A stretch of DNA of 64,000 bases. Source: Nitrospirales bacterium. Its GTDB lineage: Bacteria; Nitrospirota; Nitrospiria; Nitrospirales; UBA8639. The notes beneath the pieces are model-generated. The model saw nothing but the letters and a program-made list of their open reading frames with translations, did not search any database and had not been told where the DNA came from. Below, piece after piece: positions 33,537 to 44,287 of the stretch. How positions within the stretch are numbered: position 1 is the first letter of the stretch; every line of letters starts with the position of its first letter. Position numbers and translations under genes: made by a program. The stretch spans positions 2,082,001 to 2,146,000 of the forward strand of contig JALDRJ010000002.1 in the NCBI GenBank assembly GCA_031315865.1, given 5' to 3'.

Positions 33537-34052
33537 CTAGTTCATTAGCGTGATCAATCGCATCATGGCCCGTTTGGCTGCGGTATATTCGGGGTCCAGC
33601 GTCGTGGCTTGTTTGTACGCCTCGATCGCTTTGTCCCAGTCACCTTTTTTCTCATACACGCGGCCGATGTTCATATGAGGAAAAGCGGGGTTCTCATAGC
33701 GTTTCGCATTCATGGCTTTTTCAAACCAGGGAATGGCTTCGTCTAATTGATTGAGTTCGATCAAATACGCCCCGATATCATTGTATGGGTTGCCAAAGTC
33801 AGGATCGCAATTAATCGCCCGGTGACATTCCTCTATCGCTTCATTTAATTGTCCCATAAAACTGTACGTCCAACCGAGGAACGTGTAGGCTTCGGCTGTC
33901 GGAGAGGCGTCGATGGATTGTTTGTAGAGTTTTACTGCTTCGTCGAGTTGCCCCTTACGCTGCAGTTCATAGGCTTGCTGAAAAAGATTCCACGCTAAAA
34001 TCTTCTCCTCTTCCGTACCGCTGCCCTGTTGCAGGAAGTCCTGCAAGTCCAT
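33537..34052 (-). CDS. TPR-repeat protein
   Basis: A 171-residue soluble protein made of about four tetratricopeptide repeats: 'NLFQQAYELQRKGQLDEAVK', 'AYTFLGWTYSFMGQLNEAIE', 'PYNDIGAYLIELNQLDEAIP', 'PHMNIGRVYEKKGDWDKAIE'. No signal peptide or lipobox is present, so it is cytosolic. It is followed 15 bases later by the degenerate receiver gene and then ygfZ; the three may be an operon. TPR proteins act as protein-binding adaptors; the client is unknown. Confidence 0.85.
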   Translation of the reverse strand: MDLQDFLQQGSGTEEEKILAWNLFQQAYELQRKGQLDEAVKLYKQSIDASPTAEAYTFLGWTYSFMGQLNEAIEECHRAINCDPDFGNPYNDIGAYLIELNQLDEAIPWFEKAMNAKRYENPAFPHMNIGRVYEKKGDWDKAIEAYKQATTLDPEYTAAKRAMMRLITLMN

Positions 34053-34384
34053 CCCTGGTCTCCTGTTGTGAGGGATTCGTAAATTCTTGAATGCTATCGA
34101 AGATCGGTCCTTACAGTCTAAGGTGCCATTCGGAGCTTTTCAACGGGTCTGTTGAAAAAAGCTGTCAGCGGTGTTCTCGGTATTTTGCCGTGCTCACGTA
34201 ATGCCAGTACGTTCCGCGCGTCAAAATGCCTGTGGTCTTGCTGACCAGACTTTTTTGAACCGCCCCGAAGCTTCTGGGTTGCAACGTCTTTCTGGCGATA
34301 TATTGCCTTTGCTACCTTCATTATTCAACATTTTCAACCATTAAAATTTTGAACTGGGCGGTCCATCCAAGTTGAGCGGAATCC
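34053..34384. repeat. structured palindromic intergenic element
   Basis: This 330-base non-coding stretch between thi4 and the TPR gene holds nested palindromes. TTTTCAAC/GTTGAAAA (34137-34144 and 34151-34158), framed by AGC..GCT, forms one hairpin. A longer imperfect palindrome runs 34182-34227 (ATTTTGCCGTGCTCACGTA against TACGTTCCGCGCGTCAAAAT, seven-base centre). The far end again has TTCAAC. It looks like a dispersed palindromic element of the REP/MITE type; I recall similar sequence between genes in other genomes. A 67-codon minus-strand frame across it is not credible as a gene. Confidence 0.5.
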
Positions 34385-35185
34385 TTATTCACCTTTCAGT
34401 TTTTTTCGAACAAGTTCTGCGGCCTTCCTTCCTGATAAAATCATCGAGCCGAAGGCCGGCCCCATCCGTGGCGTGCCGTCCACCGCCGCGACCGCCAATC
34501 CGGTGACGAAACAGTTCGGGTAGACTTCTCGAGTGTTTTCCACGACGAGGACTTCGGATTTGGCGATCCACATGGCGCCATTGCCCGGGACGTTTTTGTA
34601 GAGATTACGACGATGAAGCAGATCGACCACGACCGCGTCATGCCCTGTGGCGTCGATGACGATTTGGCTTTCCAAGGCAATCGGGTCTACGTGGATAATG
34701 TCATGGCCAGCCATTTCAGCAGTGGTATTATTGACGACGACCCCACCAAGTTGGCCTTCTTCGCGGACGATCAAGTCGAGCACGCGGGTTAAGTTCATGA
34801 TTTTCGCGCCGGCTTCATAGGCTGCCGCAATCAAGCGAGCGGTGGCATGTGGCGGATCGACGATCGTCATTCCATCGCATTCCTGAACGGGTTTGCACGG
34901 GATGCCGAGTTCCTCCAGGATCGCGTCCGCCGGGCGACAAATCGTGGCTTTATTCATCAGATAGCCACCGGACCAAAATCCTCCACCCAACGCCAGGCTT
35001 TGCTCGAGAAGCAAGGTCCGGATGCCATGTGATGCGAGGTCTCTTGCGCATAAGAGGCCGGAGGGGCCGGCGCCCACGATAATCACGTCACTCTCGATTA
35101 GTTGATCAAACTCTCTATAAAACTCCCGTGCGATGTGACGAGTGACGTCTCGTTCACGTAAGGGAGCTATCTGTTGTCTGCTCAT
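34385..35185 (-). CDS. thi4: thiazole synthase, Thi4 type (His active-site variant)
   Basis: A 266-residue FAD/NAD-fold thiazole synthase that makes ADP-thiazole from NAD and glycine. The dinucleotide motif 'VIIVGAGPSGLLCARDLASH' starts near residue 34, 'LGGGFWSGGYLMNK' follows, and the C-terminal 'MGPAFGSMILSGRKAAELV' is typical. At the position where yeast Thi4 has the sulfur-donating Cys, this protein has H165 ('IIHVDPIALE'), as in archaeal enzymes that use free sulfide and turn over repeatedly. The start at 35185 has GGAG seven bases before it; an ATG four codons earlier has none. It is downstream of thiC and so probably under the TPP riboswitch. Confidence 0.92.
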   Translation of the reverse strand: MSRQQIAPLRERDVTRHIAREFYREFDQLIESDVIIVGAGPSGLLCARDLASHGIRTLLLEQSLALGGGFWSGGYLMNKATICRPADAILEELGIPCKPVQECDGMTIVDPPHATARLIAAAYEAGAKIMNLTRVLDLIVREEGQLGGVVVNNTTAEMAGHDIIHVDPIALESQIVIDATGHDAVVVDLLHRRNLYKNVPGNGAMWIAKSEVLVVENTREVYPNCFVTGLAVAAVDGTPRMGPAFGSMILSGRKAAELVRKKLKGE

Positions 35186-35254
35186 CGTCTGCTCCATGTT
35201 GGCTTATTTCAAACATCGTTTCTTTTTTGAAGAGACCCCTTAAAGGGAGGTGCA

Positions 35255-37400
<2,146 letters not shown>

Positions 37401-37582
37401 CAATGCTAACGCTGGGGTAAACCCTTGTCAATGAGGCGAATGGTCGATAATAAAGTCGTCGGACACATTTGGGGTAAAAATTGACCTACCATCTTCATGA
37501 AGAAAGAGCGCCAGGCACGAGATAAGTAATGGGCAAATATTAAAGAAACCAGTTCTTTTTCATGTCACCGTACATATCATCC
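37401..37582. other. thiC promoter region
   Basis: About 180 AT-rich bases between the riboswitch and the end of the EamA permease gene. It should hold the thiC operon promoter. No gene was seen. Confidence 0.4.
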
Positions 37583-38467
37583 TCACTCGCCTTCATCTAT
37601 TGCTATTGCCACGAGTCCAATTCCTATCACCATCAGCGTGGCTCCAAAGAACCGCTGCCGGATGTTGGGTTCTCGTAAGATCCAAAAGCCCCAAAGAACT
37701 GCAAACAGAACGCTTGTGCGTTTGATGGCGATAACGGCAGGAACGCTTGCCGTGCTTAAGGCCATGTTGTGAGCGATCAACGTCGTGGCGCTAAAGAATC
37801 CAATGAGCAGAAGTAGGGGGAAATTAACATGTGGGCCTTTTTTAACCAGAGGTGCACGAATGAACAGGTGAGTGACAAACAAGCCCAGCACCATAAATAT
37901 ATTGATCGAAAGGCTCCAAAAGAGGGGCGATGAGTTCAGTACACCAATCTTGTCGAAATTTGACGTAAGACCATAGATAGCTGCGACTGAGAGCATTCTT
38001 CGAGGCCCTGGCTCTTTCACTATCGCGAAAAACGGGGCGAGTAAGCTGGCGTTTGATCCCTGAACGGAAAGAATGTACGAACCTCCGACTATCAGCAGAA
38101 TTCCTAGCAGTCCTAGCGACCCGGGAGATTCACCGACAAGCCATGGTGAAGAGAAAAGCAGAAAGATGGGCGTAAAGGTTATGAACGGAATCGTGAACGA
38201 TAAATCTGAGGCCTTCAGTGCCCGCATGAATTGAACAAAGGCCAGCACGTTTAGGGCTCCTCCCCATAGAAGGGCTTCCCAATATCGTGGGCCGATGAGC
38301 GGAATTCCACTCGTGAAAAGAAAAAAACCGAGAAGAATCGGGAAGGAAAAGGCACTGGCGGCCAATGCGGCGACGTGGGGCTGGACAGATTCCAATCCTT
38401 TTTTACTAAAAAGATCCTTCAAGGATTCGGAAAAAGCCGCAAGCAGAGCGAAGAGAAACCAACTCAT
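37583..38467 (-). CDS. EamA/DMT family permease (second)
   Basis: A 294-residue membrane protein with ten predicted helices in two EamA repeats: 'FALLAAFSESLKDLFSKKGL' opens the first, 'MLSVAAIYGLTSNFDKIGVL' the second, and 'IAIKRTSVLFAVLWGFWILR' precedes the conserved C-terminal 'GATLMVIGIGLVAI'. It differs clearly in sequence from the EamA protein at 29 kb. It lies upstream of the thiC riboswitch on the same strand but reads as a separate unit. A thiamine-related substrate is possible by position only. Confidence 0.85.
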   Translation of the reverse strand: MSWFLFALLAAFSESLKDLFSKKGLESVQPHVAALAASAFSFPILLGFFLFTSGIPLIGPRYWEALLWGGALNVLAFVQFMRALKASDLSFTIPFITFTPIFLLFSSPWLVGESPGSLGLLGILLIVGGSYILSVQGSNASLLAPFFAIVKEPGPRRMLSVAAIYGLTSNFDKIGVLNSSPLFWSLSINIFMVLGLFVTHLFIRAPLVKKGPHVNFPLLLLIGFFSATTLIAHNMALSTASVPAVIAIKRTSVLFAVLWGFWILREPNIRQRFFGATLMVIGIGLVAIAIDEGE

Positions 38468-38520
38468 GGGGTCAAGTCTTTTGTTGTTAAAATTTAGGGC
38501 TTGTGGTATGCTATTCTCCT

Positions 38521-39471
38521 ATGGCTCGTCCTCTTCGCATTCAATATCCCGGCGCGGTCTATCATGTGATGAATCGGGGGCTGTCTCGCCAGTTGGTGTT
38601 TCGCGATGCTCACGATTATCGGGCACTTCTCGCGGTACTCGCCGAAACGCATGATCTCTGGGGAGTGGAAGTCCTGGCCTACTGTCTAATGCCCAATCAT
38701 TACCATCTGTGTCTGAGGACACCGGAAGGCAATTTGTCTCGGGTGATGCGTCATGTCAATAGTGTGTATACACAAAGGTTTAATCGATCTCATCGGCGTG
38801 ATGGCCCTATATTTCGTGGTCGGTATAAATCCATCCTTATCGATGTCGAGACCTATCTGGCTGCAGTGATTCGCTATGTCCATTTAAACCCGGTGAAGGC
38901 GAAAATGGTCAAAGCACCCGAGCAGTACGTGTGGAGCAGCCACGGCCAGTATGTGAGACCCCAATCGGCCTTTCCGTGGTTAGCCGTCGATGAAGTGATA
39001 CAAGAATATGGTTCTTCTCATATGTTCCATGAATTTGTGTTATCGGGCAATGAAGGCGAAGTTGAAGCCTTCTATGGTGCCGGCCGTCAATCTCCAATAC
39101 TGGGGACTGACCGATTCCAGGCAAAAGTGGTTAAAAATGTTCGGGCCTTTTCACGAGAGCATCCTCGCTATGAACGTAAGTTGGCTCGCCCGTCAGTCAA
39201 ACAGGTAGAAAAGGTTGTAGCGAAAGAGTTCGGCGTGCCGGTCTCAGTGTTGTGTCATGGTCGTCGAGGCGTACCCAATGATGCTCGCAAGGCTGCCATG
39301 TATCTCGTGAAGCGATTGTGTGATTTGACTCTTCAGGACACCGCGAGAGAATTCGGTGTCAGCAGTTATGGTGTTGTGGGTTGGGCCTGTACGCAAGTGA
39401 AGAGCAAAATACAACAAGACTCTCGTTTTCGGAGGCGAGTCGCTCAAGTGGAGAAGTCTTTCGCAGTATAG
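38521..39471 (+). CDS. REP-associated tyrosine transposase (RAYT), IS200-like
   Basis: A 316-residue Y1 transposase-like protein. The HUH motif is 'MPNHYHLCL' (H60, H62) and the probable catalytic Tyr is in 'VNSVYTQRFNRSH' (Y83). 'GPIFRGRYKSILID' and 'YVHLNPVKAKMV' are typical of RAYT proteins. A C-terminal helix-turn-helix ('DTAREFGVSSYGVVGWACTQ') resembles the DnaA domain IV found in this subgroup. The ATG at 38521 starts the family consensus 'MARPLRIQYPGAVYHV'. RAYTs mobilise REP palindromes. No terminal repeats delimiting an insertion sequence were seen, so it looks domesticated or solitary. Confidence 0.9.
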   Translation: MARPLRIQYPGAVYHVMNRGLSRQLVFRDAHDYRALLAVLAETHDLWGVEVLAYCLMPNHYHLCLRTPEGNLSRVMRHVNSVYTQRFNRSHRRDGPIFRGRYKSILIDVETYLAAVIRYVHLNPVKAKMVKAPEQYVWSSHGQYVRPQSAFPWLAVDEVIQEYGSSHMFHEFVLSGNEGEVEAFYGAGRQSPILGTDRFQAKVVKNVRAFSREHPRYERKLARPSVKQVEKVVAKEFGVPVSVLCHGRRGVPNDARKAAMYLVKRLCDLTLQDTAREFGVSSYGVVGWACTQVKSKIQQDSRFRRRVAQVEKSFAV

Positions 39472-39623
39472 GTCATTTGGTACTGGGAGAATGAAAAAAG
39501 AACTTTTGTAACGTTTGAGTCATCTGCTAGAGTACTACATTAATCGTTTTTCTCGCGTTAGTCACTTCCTGTATTTCAACTTTTCCTTATCATTCACGAA
39601 GTACGCGATAGACGAGGTTGCCC

Positions 39624-40727
39624 ATGAAAATTATAGAAGAAGCTAGCATACCCATTACTGATTACCAGGACCGTTCAGCCGAGGAATTGTACGCCCGTAT
39701 TACAGAAGCCAAAAAGTCGCTTGGCGGTCAAGTGCTCGTGCTTGGGCATAACTACCAACGTGATGAAGTCATCGTTCATGCCGATTTACGAGGAGATTCG
39801 TTGTTGCTGTCAAAGCTGGCCGCCGAGCGATCCGAGTTTCCGAATGTGGTGTTTTGTGGCGTGCATTTTATGGCGGAAACGGCGGATATTCTGAGCCGAT
39901 CCAACCAGACCGTGATATTGCCGGATTTAGCCGCCGGATGTTCGATGGCCGATATGGCGGCGATTGAACAGGTGGATGAATGCTGGGAGGCGCTTTCCCT
40001 GTTCATGCCAGTTGAGGAGGTGGTGACCCCGGTCGTGTATGTCAATTCGGCGGCTGACCTAAAGGCCTTCTGCGGGGAACATGGCGGGATTACCTGTACG
40101 TCTTCTAACGCAAAATCTGTCATGGAGTGGGCTTGGTCGCGACGTGAGAAAATTCTTTTTTTCCCCGATGAACATCTCGGGCGAAATGTCGCCAACAAGA
40201 TGGGCTTTCCCAAAGAGGAGATGATTGTCTGGGACCCGTTCCAAGTCAATGGAGGCAATAGCCCCGAAGCCATTCGCAAGGCCAAGTTGATCCTCTGGAA
40301 GGGCCACTGCAGCGTCCATCAAATGTTTCAGCCGGAACATGTTGACTATTTTCGCAAGCAATATCCTGGCATCCAGGTTATCGTGCACCCTGAATGTCAT
40401 GAAAACGTGGTGAATAAAGCGGACCTTGTAGGGTCCACCGAGTACATTATTCAAACGGTAACGAAAGCTCCTGCCGGAACGACTTGGGTGGTTGGTACGG
40501 AGTTAAACCTCGTGAATCGTCTCAAAGCCGAACTCACCGATAAGCAGGTTTTTTTCCTTTCCCCGATGGTCTGCCGTTGCGCCACGATGTTTCGGATTGA
40601 TGCGGCCCACCTCTGTTGGTCGATGGAAAACTTAGCCCAAGGGCAAGTCGTGAATCAGATTTCCGTACCCACGGATGAAAAGGTTTTGGCCAAAGTCGCC
40701 CTGGATCGCATGATGGCCCTGAGCTAA
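39624..40727 (+). CDS. nadA: quinolinate synthase NadA
   Basis: A 367-residue quinolinate synthase, which condenses iminoaspartate with DHAP on a [4Fe-4S] cluster in NAD synthesis. The three-fold repeat architecture is visible: 'LVLGHNYQRDEVI', 'VVFCGVHFMAETADILS', 'GITCTSSNAKSVMEWA' and 'VIVHPECHENVVNKAD', with the cluster Cys in the last three blocks or the C-terminal 'MVCRCATMFR'. The ATG at 39624 has GAGG six bases upstream and is preferred over a TTG two codons earlier. NadB and NadC are not in the window. Confidence 0.94.
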   Translation: MKIIEEASIPITDYQDRSAEELYARITEAKKSLGGQVLVLGHNYQRDEVIVHADLRGDSLLLSKLAAERSEFPNVVFCGVHFMAETADILSRSNQTVILPDLAAGCSMADMAAIEQVDECWEALSLFMPVEEVVTPVVYVNSAADLKAFCGEHGGITCTSSNAKSVMEWAWSRREKILFFPDEHLGRNVANKMGFPKEEMIVWDPFQVNGGNSPEAIRKAKLILWKGHCSVHQMFQPEHVDYFRKQYPGIQVIVHPECHENVVNKADLVGSTEYIIQTVTKAPAGTTWVVGTELNLVNRLKAELTDKQVFFLSPMVCRCATMFRIDAAHLCWSMENLAQGQVVNQISVPTDEKVLAKVALDRMMALS

Positions 40728-40890
40728 GACGGCTACTCGCTTTCTCATATTTCCCTGTCACTGTCGAACTTGCCTTGTTCAGGAGAGAGAATGAGCGTAC
40801 GTTCGGCCTCGGTTCGCAGGGTGTTTGACGGGCTTTCAGCCCACCGCTAGAATGCCAGAAAAGCTTTTTTTGGCCTTGATTGAGAGGGAT

Positions 40891-43761
40891 ATGGATTACA
40901 AGTCAACACTCAACTTGCCTCAAACCGACTTTCCGATGAAAGCCAACCTCCCGCAGCGGGAGCCCAGGCTTTTAGCCTGGTGGGCAGAACAGCGGCTGTA
41001 CCACAAGATTCAGGAGGCGAGATCTGGTCATCCCCTCTATCTTCTGCATGATGGTCCTCCGTACGCCAACGGCAAAATTCACATTGGCCATGCGCTCAAC
41101 AAGATTCTCAAGGACATCATTATTAAATCCAAAACCATGGCGGGGTATCGTGTTCCCTATGTTCCGGGTTGGGACTGTCACGGGTTGCCGATCGAGCACC
41201 AAGTCGCTAAACAGTTGGGAGAAAAGAAAAAGCATCTCTCGGCGGTAGAGTTGAGGCAGATGTGTCGTGACTATGCCGGGAAGTTTTATCGCATTCAACG
41301 GGAAGAGTTTGAACGCCTTGGCGTGTTCGGTGATTGGGAGCGTCCCTATCTGACGATGGACAAAGCGTATGAAGCGGATATTGTCCAAGAGTTTGGGAAA
41401 TTCGTTGAAAAGGGTGGAGTCTATAAAGGTCTGAAGCCCGTTTTATGGTGTACCACCGATCAGACGGCTTTGGCTGAGGCGGAAGTCGAATATGAAGATC
41501 ATTCATCACCATCAATTTTTGTCAAGTTTCCATTTGAGCGATCGCCAAAGGAGCTTGCCTCAGGTTCGGTATTTGGCCTTCCTCTATTAGCGGAAGCGTC
41601 ACAGGTTTCGATCGTAATCTGGACCACGACTCCCTGGACCCTGCCGGCCAATCAAGCCATCGCGATCCATCCCGACCTGGCCTATGCCTTTGTGCGCGTC
41701 GGTGATGAAGTGTTGGTGGTGGCGGAAGAACTCGTCGAACAGGTCGCCAAGACCTGCCAATGGTCAGACTATCACGTGCTAGGAGTCAAAAAGGGGAACG
41801 AGCAATTCGAAGGGTTGTTGTGTTCGCGGCCGCTGACGACAGGGTCTTCTCCTGTCCTCCTTGGCGACTTTGTGACCTTAGAGCAAGGGACGGGGTGTGT
41901 GCATATCGCACCTGGGCATGGGATGGAAGACTACCTTCTGGCCCTCAAGTATAACCAGGCGCCACATAATTCCGTCCTGCATGAACGGTTACAGATCCTC
42001 GTTCCAGTCGATCATGCCGGTCGCTTCAAGCAGGATGTTGAAGATTTTTCAGGCCAGCCGGTGCTGAAGGCTAATCCGGATATCGTGGACAAGCTGGAAA
42101 AATTGGGTGTACTTGTCGGACAGGGTACCGTCGAGCATTCGTACCCTCATTGTTGGCGCTGTAAGAATCCGGTGATATTTCGCGCGACAGAGCAATGGTT
42201 TGTGTCGATGGAAGAGGGTGAATTACGATCGCGCGCGTTGAAAGAAATCGATCATGTGCGATGGTTCCCGGAGAGGGGAAGGGACCGCATTTATGGGATG
42301 GTCTTGAATCGACCGGATTGGTGTTTGTCGCGTCAGCGAATTTGGGGGACCCCGATCCCAGGGTTCACCTGCACGGCCTGTGGTAAGACGTTGGCCGACA
42401 CCGAAGTGATCGCGCATATCGTCGGTCTGGTTCGTCAACATGGGGCGGATGTCTGGTTTGAAAAGCCGGTCGATGAGTTGTTGCCGAATGGCACTGCATG
42501 TCCATCTTGCGGAGGGACGAAATTTACCAAAGAGCAAGATATTCTAGATGTGTGGTTTGAATCGGGCGTGAGTCATGCTGCAGTCCTGAAAGCTCGTGAT
42601 GCGAACTGGTGGCCCGCCGACCTCTATCTCGAAGGATCAGATCAACATCGGGGTTGGTTTCACAGCGCGCTGTTGGCTTCCGTGACGACGGATGGACGCG
42701 CGCCTTACAAGGCTGTCCTGACGCACGGTTTTGTCGTGGATGGTCACGGGAAGAAAATGTCCAAGTCTGCCGGAAATGTCGTGGCTCCCCAAGATGTCAT
42801 TAGCCAGTCTGGCGCCGATATTTTACGGTTATGGGTGGCGTCACAGGATTATCAAGAGGACTTACGCATTTCTCAGGACATCCTCAGGCAAATGGTGGAT
42901 GCGTACCGGAAAATCCGGAATACGTCGCGATTTTTATTGAGCAATCTCTATGACTTTGACCCGCTTCAGCATCGCATTCCGTACTCTGATCTTTCAGGAA
43001 TCGATCGGTGGGCGCTACTGCGGTTGGCACGGATGAGCGCGGCCATTCAGAAAGCCTATGATGACTTCGATTTCCGGCAGGCCATTCACGAGCTGGATTA
43101 TTTTTGTTCGGTGGATATGAGCGCCACATATTTGGATGTGTTGAAGGATCGTCTCTATACGTTTCCCAAGAATTCGACTTTGCGGAGAGGAGCCCAAACC
43201 GTAATCTTGGAGATCGTGATTGCCTTATCGAAATGCATGGCCCCGATACTGAGTTTTACGTCTGAAGAAATCTGGCAGGCGTTGCCCAAAAATGCCATTC
43301 AGGGAGTTGACTCGTTCAGTGTCCATGTTTCTTCGTTTCCCGAACCTGATTCGTCTTGGATGAATGCTGATCTGGAGCGAGAGTGGGATTCTCTTTTGGC
43401 CATTCGTACCATTGTGCAGGGTGCATTGGAGAAACTACGGCGCGAGAAGGTGATCGGTGCGCCACTAGAGGCTCAGGTGAGCATTCGCGCGACGGCCAAG
43501 CATTATGATCTGTTAAAACGGCACGAATCGGAACTGCCTGCGCTGTTTATCGTGTCTCATGTGCGTGTGAATCAGGAACAGGCGTTTGTCGCCGACGATG
43601 GGTTCGTGTCGGATCGAGAGCTTGAGATCATGGTGGATGTGACCAAGGCCCAAGGGAACAAATGTGAACGGTGCTGGAATTATCGATCGGCAGTCGGGGC
43701 GGATGCGGAACATCCCAACCTGTGTGATCGCTGTCTCGAAGCCATTAAGGTCTGTGCATGA
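40891..43761 (+). CDS. ileS: isoleucyl-tRNA synthetase
   Basis: A 956-residue class I synthetase. The 'HIGH' motif is in 'PYANGKIHIGHALNKILKD', 'KMSKS' in 'GKKMSKSAGNVVAPQD', and the editing domain carries 'WTTTPWTLPANQAIAIHP'. The C-terminal zinc finger 'CERCWNYRSAVG..HPNLCDRC' is present, as in the bacterial type. The start at 40891 begins the family consensus 'MDYKSTLNLPQTDFPMKA'; the longer frame is non-homologous. The last four bases overlap lspA (ATGA). Confidence 0.96.
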   Translation: MDYKSTLNLPQTDFPMKANLPQREPRLLAWWAEQRLYHKIQEARSGHPLYLLHDGPPYANGKIHIGHALNKILKDIIIKSKTMAGYRVPYVPGWDCHGLPIEHQVAKQLGEKKKHLSAVELRQMCRDYAGKFYRIQREEFERLGVFGDWERPYLTMDKAYEADIVQEFGKFVEKGGVYKGLKPVLWCTTDQTALAEAEVEYEDHSSPSIFVKFPFERSPKELASGSVFGLPLLAEASQVSIVIWTTTPWTLPANQAIAIHPDLAYAFVRVGDEVLVVAEELVEQVAKTCQWSDYHVLGVKKGNEQFEGLLCSRPLTTGSSPVLLGDFVTLEQGTGCVHIAPGHGMEDYLLALKYNQAPHNSVLHERLQILVPVDHAGRFKQDVEDFSGQPVLKANPDIVDKLEKLGVLVGQGTVEHSYPHCWRCKNPVIFRATEQWFVSMEEGELRSRALKEIDHVRWFPERGRDRIYGMVLNRPDWCLSRQRIWGTPIPGFTCTACGKTLADTEVIAHIVGLVRQHGADVWFEKPVDELLPNGTACPSCGGTKFTKEQDILDVWFESGVSHAAVLKARDANWWPADLYLEGSDQHRGWFHSALLASVTTDGRAPYKAVLTHGFVVDGHGKKMSKSAGNVVAPQDVISQSGADILRLWVASQDYQEDLRISQDILRQMVDAYRKIRNTSRFLLSNLYDFDPLQHRIPYSDLSGIDRWALLRLARMSAAIQKAYDDFDFRQAIHELDYFCSVDMSATYLDVLKDRLYTFPKNSTLRRGAQTVILEIVIALSKCMAPILSFTSEEIWQALPKNAIQGVDSFSVHVSSFPEPDSSWMNADLEREWDSLLAIRTIVQGALEKLRREKVIGAPLEAQVSIRATAKHYDLLKRHESELPALFIVSHVRVNQEQAFVADDGFVSDRELEIMVDVTKAQGNKCERCWNYRSAVGADAEHPNLCDRCLEAIKVCA

Positions 43762-44267
43762 GCAAACGTTTTCTCGTTCTGGCTGTCGTCAGTTTGACGA
43801 TCATCGTGCTTGATCAAGTCACGAAGTCGTACATTGCCTCGAAGATGTACCTGCATCAATCCATTCCTGTCATCCCAGAATATTTTAGCCTGACGTACAT
43901 TCGAAACCCTGGCGCGGCCTTTGGCATCTTGGCTTCCAGTAGTAGCGGGTTTCGCATGGTCTTTTTCCTCATCACGTCGCTCTTTGCCCTGGGGCTCCTC
44001 ATGACGATTTTTGTCCGCTTGCAACCGAACGATTGGTGGGGACAACTGACCATTGCGAGCATTTTCGGGGGCGCCATCGGGAACCTGATCGATCGTCTGC
44101 AATTCGGCGAAGTCATCGATTTCCTTGATTTTTACGTGAACGGTTACCATTGGCCTGCCTTTAACGTGGCCGATATGGCTATCAGTATTGGTGTCTGCTC
44201 GCTGTTTCTCCTCTTCGCCTTCGAAAAACGCAAACCGACTTTATCTCCCCAAGAAGATCCATCGTAA
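43758..44267 (+). CDS. lspA: lipoprotein signal peptidase LspA
   Basis: A 169-residue signal peptidase II with four membrane helices. The catalytic Asp pair is in 'GGAIGNLIDRLQFGEVIDFL' and 'WPAFNVADMAISIG'; 'YIRNPGAAFGIL' is the conserved substrate-binding block. It removes signal peptides from prolipoproteins such as BamD and the lipoprotein at 7 kb. It is coupled to ileS by an ATGA overlap, a common arrangement. Confidence 0.96.
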   Translation: MSKRFLVLAVVSLTIIVLDQVTKSYIASKMYLHQSIPVIPEYFSLTYIRNPGAAFGILASSSSGFRMVFFLITSLFALGLLMTIFVRLQPNDWWGQLTIASIFGGAIGNLIDRLQFGEVIDFLDFYVNGYHWPAFNVADMAISIGVCSLFLLFAFEKRKPTLSPQEDPS

Positions 44268-44287
44268 CGTATCTTTGGTATTGCTCT

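Noticed and set aside
34118-34321. 67-codon minus-strand open frame
   Set aside because: It coincides with the palindromic element and is explained by it; composition is not protein-like.
38468-39620. complete insertion sequence around the RAYT gene
   Set aside because: No terminal inverted repeats or target duplication could be found on either side.
39481-39623. NAD-related regulator site before nadA
   Set aside because: No clear inverted repeat or riboswitch-like conserved blocks were visible in this short gap.
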